DNA of 23,113 nt from Prolixibacteraceae bacterium. Its GTDB lineage: Bacteria > Bacteroidota > Bacteroidia > Bacteroidales > Prolixibacteraceae. Both the position numbers and the translations under genes were made by a program. The notes below the pieces were generated by a model that was given only the letters and a program-made list of their open reading frames with translations, ran no database searches and was not told the DNA's origin. The stretch lies in NCBI GenBank assembly GCA_017998095.1, contig JAGODU010000057.1, forward strand, positions 1-23,113, given 5' to 3'. Below are positions 8,601-16,930 of this stretch, in pieces. Within the stretch, counting starts at the first letter, position 1; every line of letters begins with the position of its first letter.

Positions 8601-9721
8601 GAATTACCCAGAAGATTTCACCTCAGAAAATATCCATTGAAGTTATTGACAATGGGATTGGAATAGATAAAAGTCAGATTCCGTTGATTTTTGAAAGGTT
8701 TTATCAGGGTAAATCTGCATTAAACAAAGGAGGAACTGGTATTGGGCTTGCTTTATGCAAGGAGCTGGCTGAAGTACATAAAGGTGAGCTGGAAGTTGAT
8801 AGTGCTGATGGGGCAGGATCATGTTTCAGGTTAAATTTTCCGTCTGATATAAATGTATATTCCGGGATGGAGAATGTTACAATAGAAGAGTCGATAAAAA
8901 GCGCTACAATAGAAAATAATGATTTATGTTCCGATGAAGAAGAGGAAGAACATTCAGGTAATTTAAAATACTCATTGGTAATTGTAGAAGATGACCCACA
9001 AATAAGGAATTATCTGGAAGAAGAATTTTCAGGGATTTATAAAACACATTCTGCTGAAAATGGAATTTCAGGGCAGGAATTAATAAATAAGTTATTACCT
9101 GATATCGTGATATCAGATATTCTTATGCCCGGTATTGATGGTCTGGAATTGTGCAAAAGGGTTAAGAGCAAAATAGAAACCTCACATATTCCGGTGATAC
9201 TTCTTACTGCAAAAATTGAAATAGAACATCAAATCGAAGGATTGGAAATAGGTGCTGATGCGTATGTTCCCAAACCTTTTAATATGAGATTTTTAAAAGT
9301 GTTAGTAAAAAACACACTTGAAAAAAGAAGTAATATGTACAGGGCTTTTTCTCAAAAGAATGTCATTATTCCAAGTGAGTTTTCAACTAATAAAATTGAT
9401 GAAGAGTTTTTAAAGAAAGTAATTCAATATATTGAAACAAATATTGAGAATACTGAATTAACGGTAGACTTGCTGGCTCAGAACATGAACTTAAGCAGGA
9501 GTCAGGTATATAGAAAAATAAAAGCGCTGACTGATTTGACTGCAAATGAATTTATACGTCAGATCAGACTTAAAAAGGCATTGCAACTTCTTTCTGAAGG
9601 AAGTCTTAACATAAGTGAAATAGCATATAGTGTTGGTTTTAGTTCGCAGTCTTATTTTACGCGAAGTTTTAAAGAGTATTATGGCAAATCTCCTTCGGAT
9701 TTGAAAGGCCAATCAAAATAG
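5621..9721 (+). CDS. Hybrid two-component system regulator (HTCS) with AraC-type output
   Basis: A one-chain sensor-regulator of 1366 residues, typical of Bacteroidota glycan-uptake loci. A signal peptide (about 1-24) precedes a periplasmic sensor of 14 blades, each marked by WIGT-like motifs (WLGT, WIGT, WVGT, WIAT, WIST), which fits two seven-bladed propellers, then a Y_Y_Y domain (about 735-797). One membrane helix lies at about 803-825. HisKA has FFTNISHEIRTPL with His863; the ATPase domain has NLLSNAIKFS, DNGIGID and GTGIGLAL. An acidic linker (DEEEEEH) leads to the receiver (E1123-D1124-D1125, phospho-acceptor Asp1166 in SDILMP, Lys1218 in PKPF). The AraC-type DNA-binding domain is at about 1260-1364. 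All catalytic residues are intact. The likely target is the SusC/SusD pair 207 bases downstream; the ligand is unknown. Confidence 0.95.
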   Translation: MRTYIFKYQIIILLFVILSFKSGASEISFDKMTLPLPHSNVLAINQDKQGFIWLGTRNGLNRYDGVNLLSFYHNDIDSLSLINNLINTIEIGDDSILWIGTYEGLSLFDPKQFLFHGIDYYTDNVTNPFFGSVLSVEKGAKNEVWIGTIDNGLFKVDLKSRTLNQFRCGNKPQSICDDWVNALKYDRKGRLWVGTKNGLSLIENGKVTRNFASSQGNSNSLSNNYITAIEEDKDGIIWIATRSMGLHKVVETGKEISFKQIFFYNDFYTYKPVYNVLSLCVDKNGKIWIGTENGGLFVFNPLMGTTEHFINDPFNPKSVSGNSIYKIFQSDDGIIWIGTYNQGVCYYDENKIKFQHYFQNPTASNFLNCNIIKAINYLNGELIIGTDGGGLTYYNPSTGKYTRYTRQANSNSISSNTVMCMMPEGNDRLWIGSWESGLDVFNRRTGSFKHYDKIKDGNDILNIEHVTSFLKDKKGRIWIGTFSYGLNYYSPENDEIIHLSGKDLGIPAFDIENIHCMLETSSGDILMGTMDGVYRLTGLGGNLKLLHYQYDKKDSLSLSNNLVITLFEDHLKQIWIGTIGGGLNLFNPATEKFKRFSVADGLPENSIRAMISDKKNNIWISTNIGIALLNPKNFEMKSFLGITLQSIGEFLMGSATVDDNGNLYFGGSNGIIKFHPDQIKENKNIPKIYFSDFRLFNKSVEISEKSILKKHISLTRDITLNHNQSVISIDFVALNFTEPSQNQYSYYLEGFESDWNNAGKTRSATYTNLNPGKYVFKVKASNNDGIWNTEPAILNITVRAPMWATWWAFACYIILLSAIFYLISRLYQKRLIEKELLRNERIQNQNIQDLKDRKLQFFTNISHEIRTPLSMIISPLEEVLEIQDLNNEVKKKVRYASENSKLLLKLINQLLDLRKLDNSKMGLFLSKADLNKVIGHIVELHQLNAEEKKIELIFEPLDSDSLFYFDVDKIEKIINNLLSNAIKFSSGNNLVFIRITQKISPQKISIEVIDNGIGIDKSQIPLIFERFYQGKSALNKGGTGIGLALCKELAEVHKGELEVDSADGAGSCFRLNFPSDINVYSGMENVTIEESIKSATIENNDLCSDEEEEEHSGNLKYSLVIVEDDPQIRNYLEEEFSGIYKTHSAENGISGQELINKLLPDIVISDILMPGIDGLELCKRVKSKIETSHIPVILLTAKIEIEHQIEGLEIGADAYVPKPFNMRFLKVLVKNTLEKRSNMYRAFSQKNVIIPSEFSTNKIDEEFLKKVIQYIETNIENTELTVDLLAQNMNLSRSQVYRKIKALTDLTANEFIRQIRLKKALQLLSEGSLNISEIAYSVGFSSQSYFTRSFKEYYGKSPSDLKGQSK

Positions 9722-9805
9722 AGCATTACTGAAAAAGAAAAAGTTTTTGCTTCAGGAATGAAATTGTATGCTTTAATTATGAATAATGTTTCTTTTTAAA
9801 AAGAA

Positions 9806-9813
9806 TAGTTTTG
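9806..9813 (+). promoter_or_regulatory. Possible -7 element upstream of the SusC gene
   Basis: TAGTTTTG matches TAnnTTTG, but no TTTG or TTG sits at the usual upstream distance. A weak -33 would fit a promoter that needs the regulator. If used, the leader would be about 110 bases long and would contain the inverted repeat at 9831-9879. Confidence 0.25.
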
Positions 9814-9830
9814 AAGCTGTTTTTTACCTA

Positions 9831-9879
9831 TCCTGAATAATAATTCTTTTATAAAGATTTATTAGGGATATATTCAGGA
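9831..9879. promoter_or_regulatory. Perfect 9-bp inverted repeat before the SusC gene
   Basis: TCCTGAATA (9831-9839) and TATTCAGGA (9871-9879) are perfect reverse complements around a 31-base AT-rich centre that itself contains TCTTT-TAT-AAAGA (9845-9857). A further copy of TTCAGGAA lies at 9751-9758. The arms begin about 110 bases after the regulator's stop and end 48 bases before the SusC start. No T run follows, so it is not an ordinary terminator. It may be an operator for the upstream regulator or a leader hairpin. Confidence 0.45.
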
Positions 9880-9927
9880 ACATGATTTAAATCTAACTAT
9901 AAAGTTTTTAATTAAAATCTGAAATTT

Positions 9928-12900
9928 ATGAAAAAAAGTCGATTGTTGAATTCCTTTTTACACAAGGGATTGCTATTGCTGACAGTCATTTCATTTTTTA
10001 TCTGTCAGTTTAGCCCTAAGAACAGTTATGCCGGCGAAATGCAGCAGGATAAAAGGCTGATCAGGGGTACAGTTGTTGATGCGAAAAATTCCACTCCGCT
10101 ACCGGGGCTGACAGTTGTTGTAAAGGGTACAACTGTTGGTGCTGTTACCGATATAGATGGAAAATATTCGATTACTGCATCACCAAAGGATATTTTGGTT
10201 TTCAGTTTTATTGGTTATTCAAATCAGGAAATTCCTGTTGGTGATAAGACTGGAATTGACGTTAAATTAGCAGAAGATGTTTTTGGTCTTGATGAAGTTG
10301 TTGTAACCGGTTATGGTGTTCAGAAGAAAAGCGACCTTACAGGTGCAGTATCTTCTGTGACAGGCGAACAGTTAAGCAAAATGCCTGTTGCAACAATAGA
10401 CCAGGCTCTTCAAGGACAGGCTGCCGGAGTAAATATCACACAAAAATCAGGTCGTCCTGGTGAAGCTGTTGATATTCAAATCCGTGGTGTTAGTTCTATT
10501 AATGGAACTCAACCACTTGTAATTATTGATGGAATTACAGGTGATATCAATAATTTGAATCCTGCAGATATTGCTTCAATTGAAGTGTTGAAAGATGCCT
10601 CTTCAGCTGCTATTTATGGTGCAACCGGAGGTAATGGTGTTATTCTTGTTACTACTAAGAAAGGCAATGCCGGAAAAGTAAATACAAGTATCAATGTATA
10701 CAGAGGAGTTGAATCTTCAATTGGAAAACTTGAGTTGATGAATTCTCAGGAATACCTTGCTGTAAATGAAGAAGTAGACTATAAAGGTAAATTGGTTAAA
10801 GGTATTAACTCTAAACCTGATACATTACAAACAACAGATTGGCAAAGTGAAGTATTTCAACCTGCTATATCCCAGAATTATGATGTTTCAATTTCCGGGG
10901 GGAATGAAGTTTCTTCATTTATGATTAGCTCCAGCTATTCAGATCAGGAAGGTATAATTAGGAATAGCGACTATCAGAGGTTTACTTTTCGTATCAATAC
11001 AGAACAGAAACTTTCAAAGCGTTTGACATTTGATCAGAAGATTTCATTTGTTAGTACTTCAATGAATGGATTCGATGAATGGCAATGGCATAATTACTAT
11101 GCAAATCCATTATATGAAACTATGATCATGGATCCATCTGTTAAACCATATGACGCTAATGGTAAATGGGGAACATCTGATTTCAGCACTATCAACCCAT
11201 TAGTAGCTCTTGATATGGAAAATCGTACTGTAAAGGATAATTATATTGAAGGTAACTTCGGTTTAAAATTAAATATTCTTAAAGGTTTGGATTTCGTCAC
11301 ACGTTTTAGTGGAAAAATGGGATTTGGTGACAGTAAGGAATATCAGGGGGTATATTATGCAACTCCAACTGATAGCAGAAGTGTTGATAAACTTATTCAG
11401 AGTATGGACAGAAGTTTATCTTGGACTTCACAGAACATATTGAATTACCAGACAACAATTGCAGATGCTCACAACCTTTCTTTGATGGTTGGTATGGAAG
11501 CAAATAAATGGTGGGAATATGATATTACAGGTACTCGTTTGGATATGGCCAGCTCTGATCCTTGGATGCTATATTTTGTAAAATCCACAAATAGTACTGA
11601 CCTTGCACAGTTGGTAACCGGAACAGGTAAAATCGGAGCAACAGCAGCTTACTTTGGTCGTATTAATTACGATTATAAAGGAAAATATCTTTTGACAGTT
11701 AATATGCGTCGTGATGGTTCAAGCAGCTTTGGTCCTAATTACAGGTGGGGTAATTTTCCATCAGTTTCTTTAGGTTGGAAATTCTCTGAAGAAGAATTTA
11801 TTAAAAATATTGATGCAATCAGCTTTGGTAAATTGCGTGTTGGTTACGGACAAACCGGAGCAAATGCAAAATCAGGGTTCCCATACCTTGCTCAAGTTCA
11901 GTCAAATTCAAGATTCAGATATTCAGTTGATAACATAAATAGCCAAATTGGAACAGGTCCTTACCAGATAGCAAATACTGAAGTCAGATGGGAATCTGTT
12001 AACATGTCAAATATAGGTCTTGATTTAGCTTTCTTCGATAATCGGTTGGCGATTACAGCCGATGTGTTTGACAAAGTCAATGAAGGTATGTTGATGCTGA
12101 AAGAAGTTTCATTGATTGCTGGAACATTTAATGGAAGTAATCCGGAAGTAAATGTTGGAAGTATTCGTAATATGGGTTATGAAATAACTATAACAGGACG
12201 TAAAAAAGAAGGTGAACTAAAAGGTTCTATAGACTTAAATCTTTCAGGTGTTAAGAATGAAGTTTTGGAATTGGCCGCAGATTCAATGCTTGCCGGTAGA
12301 GTTCATACCCTTCAGCCAACAAACCTGACATGTATTGGTCAGCCTGTAGCTCAGTTTTATGGTTATTTAGTAGATTATTCTGTTGGTAATGGATTGTTCA
12401 GGGAAACAGACCCAACTGAAGCTTCCGGATCAAAAGTGGTTATAACTAATCAGCCATACCGTGAAGTTGATGGCAAGAAGATATATGCTCAGTCTAAAGC
12501 CGTTCCCGGCGACCGTCGTTACAAAGATGTTAATGGTGATGGCCAGATAAACGATAAAGATAAAGTGAACCTTGGAAGCCCGCTGCCTATATTAACTTAT
12601 GGAATGACATTAAATCTTGAATGGAAAGGATTTGACCTTTCAGCATTCTTTAATGGAACAATTGGAAATAAAATTCTAAACGGAACAAAACAATACACAT
12701 ATTACTTACAGGGATATGGAAATAAAGCCAAAGCTTTTGCTGACCGTTATGTAGAGAAAGATATCATAAAGCTTGATCCAGATGGAAATGAATATGTAGC
12801 CGTTAAACAAAATTTAGACACAGATATTCCAAGAAATAATTCAGATAACTATAATAAGTTAACTGACTGGCATATTGAAGATGGAACTTATCTTCGTTTG

Positions 12901-13143
12901 AAAAACCTTGTTGTTGGATATACTTTACCAAATAGTCTTACTTCAAAAATAAATATTCAGAAGATTAGAATTTATGGTGGAGCAAAGAACTTGTTCACTC
13001 TGACTAAATATACAGGCCTTAGCCCTGATGTTGCTGGCAAACAACCAGAAACTGCAGGTATGGGAATTCTTGAACTTGGCGTTGACCTGGGTGTATATCC
13101 TGTAACTCGTATGTTCTACTTTGGTGCTAATATTGTATTCTGA
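9928..13143 (+). CDS. SusC/RagA-family TonB-dependent outer membrane transporter
   Basis: A 1071-residue outer-membrane importer for oligosaccharides or other large nutrients, powered by TonB. A signal peptide ends around SYA (residue 35). A carboxypeptidase-regulatory-like domain (about 44-113, IRGTVVDA to VKLAED) precedes the DEVVVTGYG segment (122-130) and the plug domain with IQIRGVSSINGTQPLVIIDG. The family signature region reads KDASSAAIYGATGGNGVILVTT, with GATGGN where GARAAN is frequent. A 22-strand barrel fills the rest. DVNGDGQINDKDKV, a motif common in SusC proteins, is present, and the chain ends in Phe as outer-membrane barrels do. There is no extra N-terminal signalling domain, so control should come from the regulator upstream and not from a sigma/anti-sigma pair. 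The partner SusD gene starts 41 bases later. Confidence 0.96.
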   Translation: MKKSRLLNSFLHKGLLLLTVISFFICQFSPKNSYAGEMQQDKRLIRGTVVDAKNSTPLPGLTVVVKGTTVGAVTDIDGKYSITASPKDILVFSFIGYSNQEIPVGDKTGIDVKLAEDVFGLDEVVVTGYGVQKKSDLTGAVSSVTGEQLSKMPVATIDQALQGQAAGVNITQKSGRPGEAVDIQIRGVSSINGTQPLVIIDGITGDINNLNPADIASIEVLKDASSAAIYGATGGNGVILVTTKKGNAGKVNTSINVYRGVESSIGKLELMNSQEYLAVNEEVDYKGKLVKGINSKPDTLQTTDWQSEVFQPAISQNYDVSISGGNEVSSFMISSSYSDQEGIIRNSDYQRFTFRINTEQKLSKRLTFDQKISFVSTSMNGFDEWQWHNYYANPLYETMIMDPSVKPYDANGKWGTSDFSTINPLVALDMENRTVKDNYIEGNFGLKLNILKGLDFVTRFSGKMGFGDSKEYQGVYYATPTDSRSVDKLIQSMDRSLSWTSQNILNYQTTIADAHNLSLMVGMEANKWWEYDITGTRLDMASSDPWMLYFVKSTNSTDLAQLVTGTGKIGATAAYFGRINYDYKGKYLLTVNMRRDGSSSFGPNYRWGNFPSVSLGWKFSEEEFIKNIDAISFGKLRVGYGQTGANAKSGFPYLAQVQSNSRFRYSVDNINSQIGTGPYQIANTEVRWESVNMSNIGLDLAFFDNRLAITADVFDKVNEGMLMLKEVSLIAGTFNGSNPEVNVGSIRNMGYEITITGRKKEGELKGSIDLNLSGVKNEVLELAADSMLAGRVHTLQPTNLTCIGQPVAQFYGYLVDYSVGNGLFRETDPTEASGSKVVITNQPYREVDGKKIYAQSKAVPGDRRYKDVNGDGQINDKDKVNLGSPLPILTYGMTLNLEWKGFDLSAFFNGTIGNKILNGTKQYTYYLQGYGNKAKAFADRYVEKDIIKLDPDGNEYVAVKQNLDTDIPRNNSDNYNKLTDWHIEDGTYLRLKNLVVGYTLPNSLTSKINIQKIRIYGGAKNLFTLTKYTGLSPDVAGKQPETAGMGILELGVDLGVYPVTRMFYFGANIVF

Positions 13144-13184
13144 TAATGTGAATAGGATATTATTAAATTCAAAAAATAAACAAA

Positions 13185-14837
13185 ATGAAAAATAGAATTT
13201 TATTATATATGAGTTTGTTGCTTCTGGGGATATTCTCTGATAGTTGCACAACTGAATTTTTGGAACTTAATCCAATTGCCGCTGAAAATGAGGCCGCTTT
13301 TTATAAAACGATGGCTCATGCCGATCAGGCAATTACTGCATGCTATTCCCAGTTTAACAACATTGCAGCATGGGATAGAAATCTTCTAATGGCCTTTGGT
13401 GATATCGCATCTGACGACGCAGAAGCCGGAGGTGACTTTGTTAATGAAGTTCCTGAATTTGAAGGAATGAACAGGCTTCTTTCTGATAAAACTCTTGGTC
13501 AGTTCGAAGATACTTACGGAACATTATACAGGGCAATTAACTTTGCCAATATTGCAATTGAAAGATTACCAAAAATTGCTGAAACTGATCCTGAAGTTAA
13601 TATCGACCTTTTAAATAAAAGGATTGGTGAAGCTAAATTTATCAGAGCAATAAACCATTTTTATCTTACTTTGGTTTGGGGTGAAGTGCCACTGGTTGAT
13701 CATGTATTAGGCCCTTCAGAGTATACGATGGGTAGATCTAATCTGAAGGATATATATAATCTTATTGAACAGGATTGTAAAGATGCTATGGCTGTTCTTC
13801 CTGAAAGGGGAGGATGGAATGGTGAAGAAGGACGTGCAACTAAAGGTGCTGCTCAGGCATTACTTGCAAAAATGTGTCTTTTCGAATCTTCTTATGCAAA
13901 ATACTATAAAGGTCAGGATTCAAGATTCGATCGTTGTACTGAACGTTGGGCTGATGTTGTAACCTATTGTGATCAGGTAATCAATTCTAATAAATATAAA
14001 CTTGTTGGAATTGAAGGTGAAACATACGAAACATGGAGAAGTTCTAAAACAAACGGATATCGCTATATTTTCACATCACAGGGTGACCATTCTCCTGAAA
14101 CAGTTTTTGAAATTACTTGCTTACAAGAAGGATTAGGTTATGGTGATGCTCGTGGTCACGCTTTAGCTAAATGGACAGGAGCAAGATATTATACTGATAA
14201 TAAAGGTAAAGATGCTTCAACAGATTATTGGGGACTTGGTTTGCCAAATCCTGAATTGATAACTCTGTTTGGTGATGGAGATATACGTCGAGAAACTACT
14301 CTTTCATTTGAAGGTGACACAAGTTGGATTGAAATAAAAGGTGGATTAAGGGTTAAACCATCATTTAGTCATAGTGTTACTAAGACATATCAGAAAAAAT
14401 GGGAAAATTCAGCAGAAGAATATATTGACCATTCATCTGACTGGACTCATGCTCCAAGTAATATTAAACTTATTCGTTACTCTGATGTATATCTTATGGC
14501 TGCTGAAGCAGCCTTGATGCTTGGTGATAATGCAAAGTCATTGGCTTATGTGAATAAAGTAAGAGAAAGAGCACGTATGTGCGGAACTTCAGGATTACCT
14601 GCTGCATTAACTTCAATTTCTTTGAATGATATTATACTTGAAAGAAGATTGGAATTTGCCGGTGAAGGTCATCGTATGTTTGATATTGTCAGATGGAATA
14701 TTGCAGCTGACGTTCTTAAACAAACTTATGATGGAACTCCTATTGAATTTATCAAAGGAAAACATGAATTTCAACCATTACCTCAAAGAGAAATTGATCT
14801 TAGCGAAGGTAATCTGCAACAATATCCAGGTTGGTAA
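13185..14837 (+). CDS. SusD/RagB-family surface lipoprotein
   Basis: A 550-residue outer-membrane lipoprotein that caps the SusC barrel and captures the ligand outside the cell. The signal sequence ends in FSDSC with the presumed lipidated Cys21; Ser at -3 is a weak lipobox but normal enough for this phylum. TTEFLELNP follows, as in most SusD proteins. The N-terminal SusD-like part shows the helical TPR-like region (YRAINFANIAIERLP, EAKFIRAINHFYL, GAAQALLAKMCL), and the C-terminal RagB part shows IRYSDVYLMAAEAAL, VNKVRERA and the family's ERRLEFAGEGHRMFDIVRW. It ends with LQQYPGW, close to the usual C-terminus. Ligand residues cannot be predicted by eye. It is the last gene of the locus; a strong terminator follows. 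Confidence 0.96.
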   Translation: MKNRILLYMSLLLLGIFSDSCTTEFLELNPIAAENEAAFYKTMAHADQAITACYSQFNNIAAWDRNLLMAFGDIASDDAEAGGDFVNEVPEFEGMNRLLSDKTLGQFEDTYGTLYRAINFANIAIERLPKIAETDPEVNIDLLNKRIGEAKFIRAINHFYLTLVWGEVPLVDHVLGPSEYTMGRSNLKDIYNLIEQDCKDAMAVLPERGGWNGEEGRATKGAAQALLAKMCLFESSYAKYYKGQDSRFDRCTERWADVVTYCDQVINSNKYKLVGIEGETYETWRSSKTNGYRYIFTSQGDHSPETVFEITCLQEGLGYGDARGHALAKWTGARYYTDNKGKDASTDYWGLGLPNPELITLFGDGDIRRETTLSFEGDTSWIEIKGGLRVKPSFSHSVTKTYQKKWENSAEEYIDHSSDWTHAPSNIKLIRYSDVYLMAAEAALMLGDNAKSLAYVNKVRERARMCGTSGLPAALTSISLNDIILERRLEFAGEGHRMFDIVRWNIAADVLKQTYDGTPIEFIKGKHEFQPLPQREIDLSEGNLQQYPGW

Positions 14838-14886
14838 AAGGAAAGCAGATTGTTAATCTGTATTATTGAGTTTCTAATCAGTTAGT

Positions 14887-14917
14887 AAGGCACCTGAGCT
14901 ATCAGGTGCCTTTTTTT
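14887..14917 (+). terminator. Strong intrinsic terminator after the SusD gene
   Basis: AAGGCACCTGA (14887-14897) and TCAGGTGCCTT (14902-14912) form a perfect 11-bp stem around the tetraloop GCTA, and a run of seven T begins at 14911. It ends the SusC/SusD transcript 50 bases after the stop codon and separates it from the topoisomerase genes. Confidence 0.95.
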
Positions 14918-15022
14918 ATTGTCTTAATTTTTATATAAATTCTCGTTCATTTTGATAAGTTATTAACTACAAGAAAGCTATTGCTGTTGATAAATGGTTT
15001 AAGATTAAAAATTGCTTTTTGG

Positions 15023-15030
15023 TATATTTG
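15023..15030 (+). promoter_or_regulatory. Likely -7 promoter element of the parE operon
   Basis: TATATTTG matches TAnnTTTG exactly and lies 18 bases before the parE start codon, so the leader would be about 12 bases. The upstream element is poor: TTTA around 14998-15001 sits near the expected position. The strong terminator just before supports an independent promoter in this gap. Confidence 0.45.
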
Positions 15031-15048
15031 TGAAAATTTAATTATAAC

Positions 15049-16890
15049 ATGCAGGAACAGGCAAATTATAATGAAGACTCCATAAAAACCCTCGACTGGC
15101 AGGAACATATACGCCGCCGTCCGGGTATGTATATCGGCAAGTTGGGAGATGGTTCCCAATCAGATGATGGGATATATGTACTACTTAAAGAAGTTCTCGA
15201 CAACTCGATTGACGAGTTCATGATGGGTAACGGTAAAAAAATTGTTGTAAACATCAATGAAGGTCAGGTTTATATTCGCGATTATGGCAGAGGCATTCCT
15301 TTAGGGAAACTTTTGGATGTTGCATCAAAAATGAATACCGGAGCAAAATATGATTCTAAAGTATTTAAAAAATCAGTTGGGCTAAACGGAGTCGGTATTA
15401 AAGCGGTCAATGCTCTTTCTTCAAACTTTATTATTAAATCAATCAGAGATGGTGAAGTAAAAGAGGTTGAGTTTAGCAAGGGTCTGATTGTTGAGGAAAA
15501 AGATATAGCCAAGACTGATCAGCCTAACGGGACATCTGTTTTGTTCAGGCCTGATGATGTTATATTCAGAAATTATCATTTTATCAATGATTATGTCTCT
15601 GCAATGATGAAGAATTATACTTTTCTCAATTCAGGACTTATTATTGAATTCAACGGTGAGAAATTCCAATCTAAAAACGGATTGCTTGACCTTCTTACTG
15701 AATATATGGACAGTGAGCCGTTGTATCCTGTAATTCACCTTAAAGGCGAGGATATAGAAGTAGCTGTTACTCATGGCAATCAGTACGGCGAAGATTATTA
15801 TTCCTTTGTAAATGGTCAGCATACTACTCAGGGGGGGACTCATCTTGTCGCTTTCAGGGAAGCAATAGTAAAGACTATCCGCGATTTTTATAAAAAAGAT
15901 TTTGATGCTTCAGATATTCGGGCATCAATAATTGCTGCAATTAGTATAAAAGTTGAAGAACCTGTATTTGAATCTCAGACTAAGACCAAGCTTGGATCAA
16001 GGGATATAGCTCCGGATGGACCTTCCGTAAGGAACTTTGTAATGAATTTTGTCCAGAAAGAATTAGATAACTACCTGCATAAAAATCAGGATGTAGCAGA
16101 AGTTCTTTTAAGACGTATTCAGGAATCTGAAAGAGAAAGAAAAGCAATCTCGGGAATAAAACAATTAGCAAAACAGAGAGCAAAGAAATCTAATCTTCAT
16201 AATAAAAAGCTCAGGGATTGCAGAATACATTATAATTCTAATGATAATCGCAAAGAAGAAAGTTGCCTGTTTATTACTGAAGGTGATTCAGCAAGTGGTT
16301 CAATCACCAAAAGCAGGGATGTAAATACACAGGCTGTATTTAGTTTGAGGGGTAAGCCTCTGAATTCATACGGGTTAACCAAAAAAATAGTGTATGAAAA
16401 CGAAGAGTTTAATCTTTTACAAGCTGCTCTTGATATTGAGGAAGGTTTAGATGATTTGAGATATAATAAAGTAATTATATCAACCGATGCTGATGTTGAT
16501 GGTATGCATATCAGATTGCTTTTGCTTACTTTCTTTCTTCAATTCTTCCCTGAACTGATAAGGAAGGGTCATGTTTACATTCTTCAAACACCCCTTTTTA
16601 GAGTCAGAAATAAGAAGAAAACCTATTATTGTTACTCTGATGAGGAAAAACAAGATGCGATTAACAAATTGGGTCCAAAACCTGAAATAACAAGGTTTAA
16701 AGGTTTAGGAGAAATTTCACCGGATGAATTTAAGGTGTTTATTGGGGAGAACATAAAACTGGAACCTGTAACATTGCACAAGGGTGATTCAGTAAAACAG
16801 CTTCTTGAATATTATATGGGTAAAAATACACCTGAACGTCAGGATTTTATCATAGAAAATCTTTATATAGAAAAAGATGAATTGAATTAA
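15049..16890 (+). CDS. parE: DNA topoisomerase IV subunit B
   Basis: The ATPase subunit of topoisomerase IV, which with ParC decatenates daughter chromosomes. The 613-residue product starts in the ATPase domain with [11 protein letters not shown], the Mg-binding Asn in [15 protein letters not shown] and the [16 protein letters not shown] lid. The transducer domain carries QTKTKLG. The TOPRIM domain shows TEGDSASG (410-417) with the acidic Glu411, and DADVDG (480-485). The chain ends after a short PERQDFI-type tail. The ORF is about the length of ParE and lacks the large insertion of enterobacterial GyrB. A GyrB-like alternative is possible from motifs alone, but the adjacent gene is the matching ParC-type subunit, and Bacteroidota usually keep gyrB and gyrA apart while parE and parC adjoin. 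Confidence in ParE over GyrB is high but not complete. Confidence 0.92.
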   Translation: MQEQANYNEDSIKTLDWQEHIRRRPGMYIGKLGDGSQSDDGIYVLLKEVLDNSIDEFMMGNGKKIVVNINEGQVYIRDYGRGIPLGKLLDVASKMNTGAKYDSKVFKKSVGLNGVGIKAVNALSSNFIIKSIRDGEVKEVEFSKGLIVEEKDIAKTDQPNGTSVLFRPDDVIFRNYHFINDYVSAMMKNYTFLNSGLIIEFNGEKFQSKNGLLDLLTEYMDSEPLYPVIHLKGEDIEVAVTHGNQYGEDYYSFVNGQHTTQGGTHLVAFREAIVKTIRDFYKKDFDASDIRASIIAAISIKVEEPVFESQTKTKLGSRDIAPDGPSVRNFVMNFVQKELDNYLHKNQDVAEVLLRRIQESERERKAISGIKQLAKQRAKKSNLHNKKLRDCRIHYNSNDNRKEESCLFITEGDSASGSITKSRDVNTQAVFSLRGKPLNSYGLTKKIVYENEEFNLLQAALDIEEGLDDLRYNKVIISTDADVDGMHIRLLLLTFFLQFFPELIRKGHVYILQTPLFRVRNKKKTYYCYSDEEKQDAINKLGPKPEITRFKGLGEISPDEFKVFIGENIKLEPVTLHKGDSVKQLLEYYMGKNTPERQDFIIENLYIEKDELN

Positions 16891-16930
16891 AAAATCAAAC
16901 CCTAACCTGTTATTCTAACTGCATTTTAAA

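Noticed and set aside
9831..9879. Terminator for the hybrid regulator gene
   Set aside because: The stem has a 31-base loop and is followed by ACATGATTT with no T tract; an operator or leader structure fits better.
14846..14860. Small palindrome CAGATT-GTT-AATCTG just after the SusD stop
   Set aside because: Six base pairs with no T run behind it; the much stronger terminator at 14887-14917 explains the transcript end.
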